In this document: piece after piece, positions 10,601-19,760 of the stretch
Numbering within the stretch: position 1 is the first letter of the stretch
Layout: each line of letters starts with the position of its first letter
Source: Saccoglossus kowalevskii
Lineage: Eukaryota > Hemichordata > Enteropneusta > Harrimaniidae
Assembly: GCF_000003605.2 (NCBI RefSeq)
Contig: NW_003116946.1
Location: forward strand, 715,630-742,505
DNA: 26,876 nt
Direction of reading: 5' to 3'
Translations under genes and position numbers: made by a program
The notes under the pieces: model-generated
What the model was told of the DNA's origin: nothing
What the model saw: the letters and a program-made list of their open reading frames with translations, nothing else
Databases searched by the model: none

Positions 10601-12046
10601 TTCTTTATCCTTTTTCGTGTTTCTTCAAACGTTCCATTCTGCCATGTGAGGGCGCTGCAAATTCGGAGTTCGCGGACGGTTGGTTGTGTCGTCACAGGAA
10701 GCACAATTCAAACTTTTGAACATTTGACAAATTTTGCACAGAACAGAATATAAATCGGATGCCAACGGCGCTAGAACATTATTTGAAAAATGAAAAATAT
10801 GTCATGAACAATCGGCTTTGATAGTCTAACCAAAGTTACAAACGATGCCGCACTACAATGATGAATTGTACGAGGATGCCAGAGTCGCGATATTTCATTA
10901 TTTGATTGGAGGAAATGTACCTTAAGCAAAACGATACTATTCGCCCCGAATAGATTGTATATGCAAAGACAAGTTGCATTAAAACAGTTTTAATATAAAA
11001 CCGTAATGCATATTACTGGGATAAATTCAAAAACAAGATTACAAACATTGTTACGCCGGACTGTGGTGATGTAACTTCTTGCTTGTTAGCTATGAGAAAT
11101 AATCTGAAACTGATTTGACAGGTAAAATAATAACCGAATAAATTCGAAAATTATAATATATTTTATTGTGAGTTACTTCTTGACAAAGTATTTGATTTTG
11201 AGCATTCATTGCGGAAAGTTTTAGATATGTTAAATACGTTCTGGAAGGAAGTGTGCCCGCTAACGGTAGAAAAGAAATAAACCTTCTTCTTTATCAAGAA
11301 CTCTGAAACCGTCAACTGAGAAAGACTGATATGAAAATATATCACGTCCACAACGAATGTGTAAAAAAATGGAAACATTAAGTTGTAGATGAAATGTCCA
11401 TATTTCTGAAATACAAGATTGAAAGTAACAGAATCAATGACACATATCAACCCTCAATTGTAGACTTTTGATGAGATTTACTTACCTGAGACGTTTTGAA
11501 AGATATTTAATGTTAACAATCAATAATGGTGCGACATTTTCTTGGCATGTGACCCACCTCAGTAAATACATAGTGCTGACCGCTCATACAAAATTAAGAG
11601 CTTGCTGATTGATAATTTGCATATTAGTTTCTCATTTTCTCATTTCAAAATCATATGAGTGGATTTTGATCACATTTGGTACTTGGCTATTTTGAGGTAA
11701 TATGATAAATTGATTAGTTTTCGGAGTCAAGTTAATTAATTATTATGGTGATCTCCTATAACCCCGTGAGAGCAAATGCTCAAACACTGCAGAGCGGAAT
11801 CTGATCAAATTCGAAACCAATTCACCTTCGATATAATGTACAGGCAAGACTAGTTTTAGGGCCATATCTGTACCGCCTCTTTGATTTTCAGATACTGTGT
11901 TATAAAATACCAATGATTCACATTAGAGCTTAACTCTGATTGGTATTGTCCTTCCTTATTCTCAAAACTTACACTTTGTACGTTTAATGCAACGATAATC
12001 TCATTTTTGTTTACGCAATCAGAGATTTCCAAGCACCCACTGATGC
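10601..12046. other. Unassigned DNA with one 26-codon ORF
   Basis: A GC-richer patch at 10630-10700 contains GTGAGGGCGCTGC. A small frame at 10845-10925 (plus) encodes 26 residues starting MPHYNDELYEDARV and ending at TAA. It is too short and isolated to call. A minus frame over 11163-11450 is lysine/serine/phenylalanine-rich and without motifs. The rest is AT-rich. Confidence 0.4.
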
Positions 12047-12203
12047 CAGTGGCGGATCTAGAGGGAGGGGGGTTTCTTGGGGTCCGCCCCCCGTTGAAAA
12101 ATGTGTTCAATTTGTTTATGTATAATATAAAAAAATCATTTAACTTTGTCTGGCGATTTTAAGGTTTGGAGCTCTCCTTAAAAAAATCATGTATCCGACC
12201 CTG
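12047..12203. mobile_element. 157-bp MITE with TIRs and GATGC target duplication
   Basis: The left end reads CAGTGGCGGATCTAGAG. The right end, read inward on the other strand, is CAGGGTCGGATACATG, an imperfect terminal inverted repeat of about 16 bases. The element is flanked by GATGC at 12042-12046 and GATGC at 12204-12208, a perfect 5-bp target-site duplication. Inside, a G-run and a C-run (12062-12092) can fold back on each other. At 157 bases it codes for nothing and must depend on a transposase from elsewhere. The CAGTGGCGGATC type of terminus is common in invertebrate non-autonomous DNA transposons. I do not assign a superfamily. Confidence 0.7.
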
Positions 12204-13277
12204 GATGCTTTTGTGACACTATTAGTTAAAACTGCGTTCGAGTGATGTGCACGATATGGCTTCGCTTTCCAACGTCCACAAAACACGTGAATTAACTTCT
12301 CGTGAGATCTTTATCGTATATCACCGTACATAAGAACTGCATACCATTATCTTATACATTCTTGTTATAATTCATTCATTCTAGCACATTTCAATTGTCG
12401 GTTCTAACTAAGTTGGAAAGTAATGTTTGGTTTTATAAAATAACCATGCAATGTCATCTCAGTTTACAATTTGTTTTATCCATCATTCATGCCCCTTAGG
12501 ATTTCAATTGTCAATACATAACTGCATTAAGCGCAAGTTACAAGTGCATCCCATAGTCCTTTATACCTTCATTATTTCTCTGCCAACAGTCTTTTTAGAA
12601 CCTCTCCAATATCAACCTCACCCCACCTCAAGTTAACCTAACAGCAGGGAATCTCCGTCCTGCAAAGATGTGACCGATGCGTGCGTCCTTTCCGATGTTC
12701 ATGGGCAACTTTACCACATTATCCATTCTTCAATTCTCTCGACTGAAACTCACACAATAACTTAAAACTACGTGCCAAAGAAGGGTGACCATGGCTATAA
12801 TATTGATGGTAACACATTTGTACAATTGCTGTGAACACTGGCGTTGTTCTGGGAGATATTTGACTCGTTTTGCTGATAACACGTACATCACGGTTACTAA
12901 AAAAAATATTTTTTTAGTAACCGTGCGTACACGTAGAGATATCAGATTCGACCAAAAGAAATACACAGTAGTTCATTACAGATAGTCCATCTTTATTCAT
13001 CAAACCAATCAGCTGAGGTAACGCCTTGCTGTTCACTTCTCTCTCTTCTATTACAAAGTCTTACAAACTTACGACGACTGCCGCCTTTTAATAAATTTGC
13101 CTTAAATATGTTGTTTATTATTTTTTTTATTAGTTAAGTTCCCGAACACAACACAGTGTTCACAGCACATGATAAAGCATCTTCCGAATGTTGTTCAATG
13201 ATAAGACAATCGTTTCCTGGCAGCCGACTGAAAAAAGTTTAGCTTTGAATAGTGCCTCTTTCCATTTTGTGTGTGGA
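12204..13277. other. Unassigned DNA
   Basis: There is no supported gene. Open frames at 12451-12636, 12730-12966 and 12785-12985 overlap on opposite strands around the palindrome at 12889. They are open largely because that palindrome reads the same on both strands. Confidence 0.5.
12889..12925. repeat. Near-perfect 37-base palindrome
   Basis: The left arm CACGGTTACTAAAAAAA and right arm TTTTTTTAGTAACCGTG are perfect 17-base inverted copies separated by ATA. Pairing continues imperfectly outside (ACACGTAC on the left, GTACACGT on the right). It is either a foldback element remnant or the joined ends of a deleted inverted-repeat element. It is not a bacterial-type terminator, because the context is eukaryotic. 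Confidence 0.75.
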
Positions 13278-13920
13278 GCCATCTTGAATTCCGCTCAACC
13301 CACGCGTGAACTAATAACTCAACTCCCGCGTTTTTACGTTCTGTGGTTGAGTCACTTCTATTTTTAGTAAAATCGATGAACTACTCGGCTGCGATCACTC
13401 GCCAGGCATTGTCTGCTACATATTATGGCTTAAATTCAATGCATGAACATTTAATTATAATAACTTGGAAGCTACCATCTTTTAATATTTATAAAAAAAT
13501 ATATCTTAACATGAAAATACCACAAGTGGATTTGGCAACTCCTAAATCTAGCCATATTCACTAAGATCACCATTTATCATACCCGGATGCCAAGATATGG
13601 TCAACATAGATTGCGGCAGCCATCTTGAATATTTAAATGTCCTCATGTTGAAGATTCTCAATCAATAAGTATGTGAAATACAAAATCTATGATAAAACAG
13701 ATAAATCATAATGTTGGTATGCTTCTGTACTCTATAATATATGCAGCAATATCATCATTGAGATCTTGTACATTCCTAAGCCGTCCAAGATGGCCACCAT
13801 CATTTCTAATTAAGGACCTGACACATAATGTTCAACTCAACTATATAAAATTAGGTAGGGCATAGAATTACACTTGTAAAATCTGATAAAAAACAATAGC
13901 GGCCAATTTGAATTTATGAA
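13278..13920. repeat. Cluster of GCCATCTTGAAT motifs
   Basis: The 12-mer GCCATCTTGAAT occurs exactly at 13278-13289 and 13619-13630. CAAGATGGCC, the same core inverted, lies at 13786, and GGCCAATTTGAAT at 13901. AAGATGGC is the known YY1-type core, but the shared flanks (GCGGC before, GAATTT after) fit a decayed dispersed repeat equally well. A frame of 73 codons at 13343-13564 has no domain and is not called. Confidence 0.35.
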
Positions 13921-14211
13921 TAGTAACATAACATTCTGAAATCTACTTGTAATTTTATTATTATTACTGACAATTCATTTTGAACTCATGCAAATTACAC
14001 AAATCCCCAAGGGTGCCGAGTTTGCACCCATTTGAATATCCAATTGGATGTAGCGATCAATACATTTCAGCAAACAAACTTATGCCATATACATGTATAC
14101 ACTTTTCTGCATTGTAACCTTACAGATACATGGTGACTATACTTTGCATTGATCTACTACATTCTTGCCGTTGTTCGAATGAGGCAATTTAAAACACTAT
14201 ATGTAATTTAT

Positions 14212-14237
14212 TATAAATTATATATATATAATTTATA
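14212..14237. repeat. Perfect 26-base AT palindrome
   Basis: The stretch is self-complementary over 26 bases, centred on a TATATATATA run with TATAAATT/AATTTATA arms. Such AT palindromes can extrude as cruciforms and are prone to rearrangement. It lies about 65-90 bases upstream of the point where homology between the two gene copies begins (about 14302). Confidence 0.8.
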
Positions 14238-14301
14238 CAACACAGAAATCTCCCCGACCTTCATTAGTGCTTGAAGTGATATATTTTAATTCAACGTTCA
14301 T

Positions 14302-14528
14302 TTGGCCTTGTCACGATATAGGCACTTTTTACCAAAACAACTTCTTTCTATATCACTTCAATAAAGACTTCGAATATAAATGGCCTGTAAGCACATGTCA
14401 TAGTAATTAGTGCATAACGTATGGTGAACTTTGTACTCAATTGATCATGCACAAGAAACACGACCCTACTTTATTAGAACTGCATACAGCCTTCCTCAGA
14501 TGTATTGACGCTTACGTCACAGTGAAGA
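14302..14528 (+). promoter_or_regulatory. 5' flank of membrane-protein gene copy 1
   Basis: This flank aligns with 22472-22671 upstream of copy 2, from TTTGGCCTTG to the start codon, so it was part of the duplicated unit. Close to the start codon lies TTACGTCA (14512-14519), a CRE/ATF-type half-palindromic site, itself preceded by TGACGC. In copy 2 the same place reads ATCATATGTCGCGG, so the site is not shared. No clear TATA box is placed at a fixed distance, and the transcription start is unknown. Confidence 0.4.
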
Positions 14529-17285
14529 ATGGCAGCCACTAACAGATACGCGATCTTTTGGTCTCTGATTTGTTTACATATTGCAGGTAAGACACAACAC
14601 ATTTCATATCTTGATGTCTTTATTGAACATTTTTTTAAATTATGAACACATTTACTCTACAGACTCTACCGATTTGATAGAATGGTAGAATTGATCCGAT
14701 ACGTAGTTACTAACCACAACAAAAAGCACACAAAGCGTGGAATAGGTAACTGTAGAGCGGTTGTGCTGGTGTTTTTTTTACATTAAACAACTTTCTATGT
14801 ATGAAACATGCCACCAGCGCTTGCTATTTTATATAGTAATGACAGTAACATAACTGAAAAATAACCCTGTCGCCCGAGATCTTGTTCTACATGAACGCTG
14901 GCAGCCAAACTGTCACGTAACTTTGGGTTTATATATGTAGGTGTTAATGACATCACATACTCAAGCCTGGTTTAGATGACGTTGTAGTATTAATGAAAAT
15001 CAACAACTTGTATGTTTAAGATAGAACTTTTAAACACATATTACAGAAATACATTGTTCCATTCTACTTCCAGGTAGGTAAAAGACTTCAGTAGTGTCTA
15101 TTGCGCAATGTCTTAACCTTGAGACACTTCCCTGGTAATTATGGCTGCAGCGATTGGCTGATCGCATGTTTACTCTTGTAAGAGAAGGGGACAGCGATGC
15201 GTTACCTCAGATGACCGTTTGGTTGAATAAAGTTGGACTATAGGGCAAGGATTACTAATTTTGTCTACTATAATCAACACAAAACACCCAATCTTTGTGG
15301 GTGCCGTCCATTTCGCTTTGATGCAACACGTAACTAACTTAAATTTCTTAGTTACCTATTAGTTGTCTGGGAATCACAGAAAATGTCACGTGTTTACCTT
15401 AAGGTGCAATACAGCCACTGTGCCTTACAAAATAGAGAATCTATTGTTTGACACAATTGCATAGTAGTTGTGTATGATATGTATGGTAATCTAATAGCCA
15501 TCCAATCTGGCGGATAGCCAAAACTGATACAAAGAAACCGATATCAAGGTAGAGTAACAGCGCAGATAAAATGAGCTGGCATTTGGAATCAAAATATTCC
15601 ATGACGAAAAGCAACAAAAAAAATATTTGTGTCACTATGAATATATGAGTATGTTCTTTATAATACAAAAAAAACGTTGGTTGTTATTAGTAGCGGCTCC
15701 TTCATATTTCACCATTTAAATTTAAATTGTAATAAAGTTGTTATATCACCATTTTCACTCTAATTTCGTCTCTTAGTTGCTAAATTTCAACATTTACATT
15801 TGAATGGGTCTGAAATTGGTGAAGTCAACCTGTCAACTTTCAAAATTGTGAGACAGCTATTGTTGGCAGCAAACAATAAACACGCGTGAATCACAATACA
15901 CGCATGATCTATGTGAAATGGTGATAGCCTGTACAAATAAAGTATTATTATTCAATAAATGATCAAAAAATACTTCATACATATTACAACAAATAATTAC
16001 TGATTAAATACTATATTATGTACTGCATGTTCATCAGCAGTGAATGTGTTCATCTTTTCTATGTGTATCGAGTGGTACATGTGTGGAATATATTATGTAC
16101 TTCCGGTTCATCAACAGTGGATGTGTTCATCTTTTCTTGGTGTATCGAGTGGTTCATGTGAGGATTAAATTATGTACTGCATGTTCATCAACAGTGAATG
16201 TGTTCATCTTTTCTTGGTGCATCGAGTGGTTCATGTGAGGATTATATTATGTACTTCCGGTTCATTAACAGTAGATTTGCTCATCTTTTCTTGGTGTATC
16301 GAGTGGTACCTGCGATGATTATATTATGTACTGCATGTTCATCAACAGTGAATGTGTTCATCTTTTCTATGTGTATTGAGTGGTACATGTGTGGAATATA
16401 TTATGTACTTCCGGTTCATCAACAGTGGATGTGTTCATCTTTTCTTGGTGTATCGAGTGTTTCATGTGAGAATAAAATTATGTACTCCTTGTTCATCAGC
16501 AGTGAATGTGTTCATCTTTTCTAGGTGTATTGAGTGGTACATGTGAGGAAAATAGTATGTACTGCATGTTCAATAACAGTGAATTTATTCATCTTTTTTA
16601 GGTGTATCCGGTGGTACATGTGCGGGCTATTCCGATTACAGTTCATATCATGAAGCATTTGAATGCCCAAGCTCGACTGACGCAGAGGACATGACCTACT
16701 GCTGTGGAAGTCATACGTACAGATATTGCTGTTCTCAAGCAGACTATGATTTCGATAATGATTTTGACAACGTTGTCGAATCAGCAATTGGACTTGCGTA
16801 TGTATAAATAATTTTACGTCTTGTGGGATGTATGAACTTGTACGTTTTGCTGAATCTATTAATTGATTGATTTACATGATTTACACCAGAAGCTTTCCAT
16901 GCACATATTTTGTTCTGCCATGATATCCATTATTCATGGGACTTTATACTAGCCCGGTGAAATAACTAACAAATAATTATTTTACAGTGAAGGTGTCTTA
17001 ATTGCGATTATAATTGGTAGCATTGTCACCGTGATTGTTATAATAGTATCTATAGTGGCATGTGTGTATTGCTGCATCAAGGGAGCAACCAGTGAGGATA
17101 CAACTACCATAATACGTCGTAAGTAATGTTAGTACGTCGTAGATTTATAAGGTTGGTAAACTTAACTAAACTGGAATGATGTTATTGTTTTGTTTCTGTT
17201 TGTTCCTTTTTCAGAAGAAGCCCCAGCACCGGCATACAACATCGTGCCTCCACCAAACTATCCACAGTCATCTTATGCCGTCTAA
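14529..17285 (+). CDS. Shisa/CYYR1-like single-pass membrane protein, complete, four exons
   Basis: Exons are 14529-14586, 16602-16797, 16988-17118 and 17215-17285. Introns all begin GT and end AG (phases 1, 2, 1), and the join is 456 bases, giving 151 residues. Residues 1-20 form a signal peptide (MAATNRYAIFWSLICLHIAG). The ectodomain has exactly six cysteines (26, 41, 53, 54, 62, 63) in the pattern C-x14-C-x11-CC-x7-CC with CCGSHTYRYCC, then an acidic stretch (DYDFDNDFDN, 68-76). A transmembrane helix spans about 88-112, with CVYCC at its inner face. The short tail is proline-rich with the WW-binding motif PPNY (141-144) and ends SSYAV. This is the hallmark of the Shisa/CYYR1/WBP1 (STMC6) adaptor superfamily. 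Length and exon number best fit CYYR1-type proteins. Exact orthology and role (trafficking or adaptor) are inference. Confidence 0.88.
15144..15242 (+). promoter_or_regulatory. Conserved intronic block with inverted CCAAT box
   Basis: This block is nearly identical to 23228-23346 in intron 1 of the second copy, from GGCTGCAGCGATTGGCTGATCG through AGAGAAGGGGACAGCGA and GACCGTTTGGTTGAATAAAG. It contains ATTGG (an inverted CCAAT box) and is more alike between copies than flanking intron sequence. A 22-base insertion separates the halves in copy 2. It could be an intronic enhancer, an alternative promoter/first exon, or an inserted repeat. No open frame is obvious. Confidence 0.4.
15360..15380. 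other. Empty site matching the gypsy insertion in copy 2
   Basis: Here intron 1 of copy 1 runs uninterrupted through CTTAGTTACCTATTAG and then AATCACAGAAAATGTCACG. In copy 2 the same sequence is split between CTTAGTTCCCTCT (ends 24029) and CCTCTTTAAC (from 26490). This gives the pre-insertion state for the retroelement and shows the insertion came after the gene duplication, or was never present in copy 1. Confidence 0.6.
16021..16625 (+). repeat. 77-bp minisatellite made of the exon 2 acceptor region, eight units
   Basis: CATCTTTT-type tracts begin at 16051, 16128, 16205, 16282, 16359, 16436, 16513 and 16590, always exactly 77 bases apart. Each unit reads pyrimidine tract, then GTGTAT(C/T)GAGTGGT, then a TATTATGTACT-rich part and GTTCATCAACAGTG. 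The eighth unit is the real acceptor and start of exon 2 (GTGTATCCGGTGGTACATGTG). Units 1-2 and 5-6 are most alike, which points to a recent 308-base (four-unit) duplication. The AG is missing in units 1-6 (TATG or TTGG), present in unit 7 (16523-16524) and used in unit 8. Confidence 0.85.
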
Positions 17286-17470
17286 TCTACGCCAGTGTTC
17301 TAAATTTAAACATTTAAACACGGCTAACTATGTATGAATTGCAACATGTTTACATTACATTTTCATCTCTTTAACAAGTAATATCCAGCATTATATAATA
17401 TTGGATTTAGAAGGCTGTTTTGTGTGAACAAATACAAATTCATATTTACCCAAGAATTGATAAATGTACT

Positions 17471-17592
17471 ATTTGTTTAAATTACTGGGATAACACAATC
17501 ACTTTTTGTTTAAATTACTGGGATAACACAGTCATTTTTTGTTTAAATTACTGGATAACACATTCGTATTTTGTTTAAATTACCGGGATAAC
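17471..17592 (+). repeat. 33-base tandem repeat in the 3'UTR, four copies
   Basis: GTTTAAATTACTGGGATAAC recurs with GTTTAAATT starting at 17475, 17508, 17541 and 17573. Spacing is 33, 33 and 32 bases. Copies are well conserved apart from a one-base deletion and a few substitutions, so the array is young. It is not coding. Confidence 0.85.
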
Positions 17593-17662
17593 CATGTGAT
17601 GTTATTACTTATTGTACTTTTCAGTGACCTTATTGGTGTACTTGCAAATTCAGTGTTGTGTC

Positions 17663-17668
17663 AATAAA
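17663..17668 (+). terminator. Polyadenylation signal AATAAA
   Basis: A canonical AATAAA lies 378 bases after the stop codon, overlapping a second imperfect copy (AATAAATAAATG) and followed by T/G-rich sequence around 17670-17700. It is the best candidate for 3'-end formation of the gene. Cleavage position is not visible. Confidence 0.6.
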
Positions 17669-17690
17669 TAAATGTATAATGTAAATGTGC

Positions 17691-18058
17691 GATGACTGGT
17701 GACTCTGTAGACCATTGGTCGTGTTCAGAGCATAGGCATAGCCTTTGAAAACTGCTTAAAATCTTGACCAATCTATTGAAGTGTTACTAGCTTGAGAGAC
17801 ACTACATGTCAAAACAAGTTCGTCAACCCCCCCCCCCCCCCAAATAAATAAACAAGGGACTGTAGGATACGTTGACTGCAATATGCATGGGACTACAACA
17901 CTAAAACACACTTGGTGACATTTAAATAATTTAAACTATATATCACAAATACACCACAACAAATAAATTCGCCTAACATAGGTCAGTCAGTTCCTGAATT
18001 ACATTCCAAATCCATTTACATGAAAAACAAACGGAAAATTCCTAACATATTTTAAGTA
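17691..18058. other. Unassigned DNA with a C homopolymer
   Basis: A run of about fourteen C lies at 17827-17840. GGGACTGTAG at 17856 matches the arm of the palindromes at 2868 and 3883. No gene is seen. Confidence 0.5.
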
Positions 18059-18400
18059 CAATGACCCCTCTCTATAAGTCGCGTCTCAGTAAGTCGCGCG
18101 GAGTTGGATGGCTCCCAAAAATTCTATTTTGTTTTTCCGTCTGTTTTGAAGTAAAAAACCTAATGTATTGTTGCATATTGTATTTAATTGGCTGTTAAAA
18201 AGCTGGAGAGGACAACTTAATACCGGCCTGATGGCGGCCTGTCGGCGGCCTGTCACCATTCGGTATAGCTTTTAAAATTCGCTACAATGAGTTGAATCTG
18301 TCACTCAACTTCAGTTCAGTTCTCAACTGAGCAGCATGTCTAAGCGAAAGCTATCCAGTCTGTCCGTGTACACGTAAACAAACTCACAGCGAACGTGTCT
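18059..18400 (+). mobile_element. Probable 5' end of a pogo/Tigger-like DNA transposon
   Basis: After a TA (18057-18058) the sequence starts CAATGACCCCTCTCTATAAG, followed by TCGCG, then a second TAAGTCGCG (about 18090) and GATGGCTCCC. CAGT-like ends with repeated CTATAAGTCGCG subterminal motifs after a TA are typical of pogo/Tigger-type elements. At 18336 an ATG opens MSKRKLSSLSVYT before a stop; MSKRK followed by LS is how many Tigger/jerky transposases begin. No helix-turn-helix or catalytic DDE part follows and no right-hand inverted end is found, so the copy is truncated. Confidence 0.45.
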
Positions 18401-19060
18401 GAGGTGAAACCAAGTTGCACACAATAGAACTGCACAAAGATTGTTGTGTAATGCAAGGGACTGTGAAGAATGTAAATGTATTGTAGTGTTACCTCTGTGT
18501 AATTTACAATATATCTGTATTTACCTTCACTGTGAAGGACAATATGGGAGTTGACTTAAATGACTGTTATAAGCAAGCTGGGAACATTTTGCGAAATAGT
18601 AGTTAGTTAGAATTACCAGACATTGTGGGATAATGGAATATGGATGATAAACAGCAAGTGGTATTTCCAGAGATATAGTTGGAATTGAAGCAAAGGAGTG
18701 GAATATTAACCCATGAAACATACTCGCACATATCTGTACATATCAAAATCTTAATAACTGGAAATGGTTTATTACTAGAAATAATTATGAACAATAAAAA
18801 TTGAAATTTAGAAAAACTATGAACAATAAATAATGAAAATCTGTGATTTGCTTTACAGCTTTCAGAAAATTATCAACCGAATCATAACATTTATAAAAAG
18901 CACAGTGCTGAGACTCACTTTGAGTATACTTGAAATATAATCTTACAATCGCATACGAGTCGTCAAAACGTACAGTTTGGTGACATATAAGTCAAATGTT
19001 GTACAATGCGCATACAAGAACCCGTATATATTTTGACAATAAACCCCTCTTTCACATTGT
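18401..19060. other. Unassigned AT-rich DNA
   Basis: Minus-strand frames at 18527-18794 overlap each other in different phases and have no domain. GGGACTGTG lies at 18458. Nothing else is supported until the satellite starts. Confidence 0.5.
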
Positions 19061-19630
19061 TGGGATTCCATGTATCTCTTATGGATTGTACGTCTCTCTT
19101 ATGGATTGCAAGTCTCCCTTATGGATTGTATGTCTCTCTTATGGATTGTACATCTTTCATGGATTCCATGTTTCTCATATGGATTGTATGTCTCTCTTAT
19201 AGTTTGTATGTCTCTTTTATGGATTGTATGTCTCTTTCATGGATTCCATGTCTCTCATATGGATTGTATGTCTTTCTTATCGATCGTATGTCTCTCTTGT
19301 GCAATGTATGTCTCTCTTATGAATTGTACATCTTTCATGGATTCCATGTCTCTCTTATGGATTGTATGTCTCCCTTATGGATTGTATGTCTCCCTTATGA
19401 ATTGTAAGCCTCTCTTGTGGATTGTATGTCTCTCTTATGGATTGTATGTCTCCCTTATGGATTGTATGTCTCCCTTATGAATTATAAGCCTCTCTTATGG
19501 ATTATATGTTTCTCTTATGGATTGTATGTCTCCCTTATGGGTTGTATGTCTCTCTTATGGATTGTACGTCTTTCATGGATTCCATGTCTCTCATATGGAT
19601 TGTATGTCTCTTTTATGGATTGTATGTCTA
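19061..19630 (+). repeat. 20-bp satellite, block 1 (about 28 units)
   Basis: Tandem variants of GGATTGTATGTCTCTCTTAT. Most units are 20 bases; a few are 18 (GGATTGTACATCTTTCAT) and each of these is followed by a GGATTCCATG-type unit. That marks a higher-order pattern repeated at least three times. The unit lacks stop triplets in every forward phase, so long open frames occur in all three plus frames. These are a by-product and not genes. Confidence 0.92.
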
Positions 19631-19760
19631 TTGCCTTCTACAGTGTTATATTACCTATTCAACCAGTTTCTAAAAAAAATCTAGAATATTCCACCCAGAC
19701 ACAGTACGGTTCTAGAACATTCCCAGTGACACGGAAGTGGTAAACAAGTCGTATGCGACA
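19631..19760. other. Non-satellite island with HSF-like sites
   Basis: About 130 bases of unrelated sequence separate satellite blocks 1 and 2. It contains TTCTAGAACATTC (19710-19722), a perfect match to the three-pentamer heat-shock element nTTCnnGAAnnTTC. A weaker relative, TCTAGAATATTCC, begins at 19680, 31 bases upstream of the matching TCTAGAACATTCC. Whether heat-shock factor acts here is inference. Confidence 0.5.

Larger units (their letters stand above)
14587..16601 (+). other. Intron 1 of copy 1
   Basis: This 2,015-base intron starts GTAAGACAC and ends TTTTTTAG. It holds a conserved block (15144-15242), a segment shared with copy 2 (15370-15665), an AT-rich part absent from copy 2 (about 15666-16020), and the 77-bp minisatellite that runs straight into exon 2. 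A minus-strand frame at 15441-15668 has a homologous open frame at 26558-26776, but it lacks any domain. Confidence 0.8.
17286..17690 (+). other. 3' untranslated region of copy 1
   Basis: The region follows the TAA at 17283-17285. It includes a four-copy 33-base repeat (17471-17592) and ends in TCAATAAATAAATG with an AATAAA signal at 17663-17668. The last part (about 17630-17812) has a relative inside intron 1 of copy 2 (23578-23710). Confidence 0.65.

Noticed and set aside
16044-16546. Repeated Cys-rich frames within the 77-bp minisatellite
   Set aside because: The unit is not a multiple of three and the frames are by-products of repeated sequence related to exon 2. They lie in an intron before the true acceptor.
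17827-17840. C homopolymer as a functional i-motif or G-quadruplex
   Set aside because: A single run cannot support a specific claim, and length in homopolymers is often a sequencing artefact.
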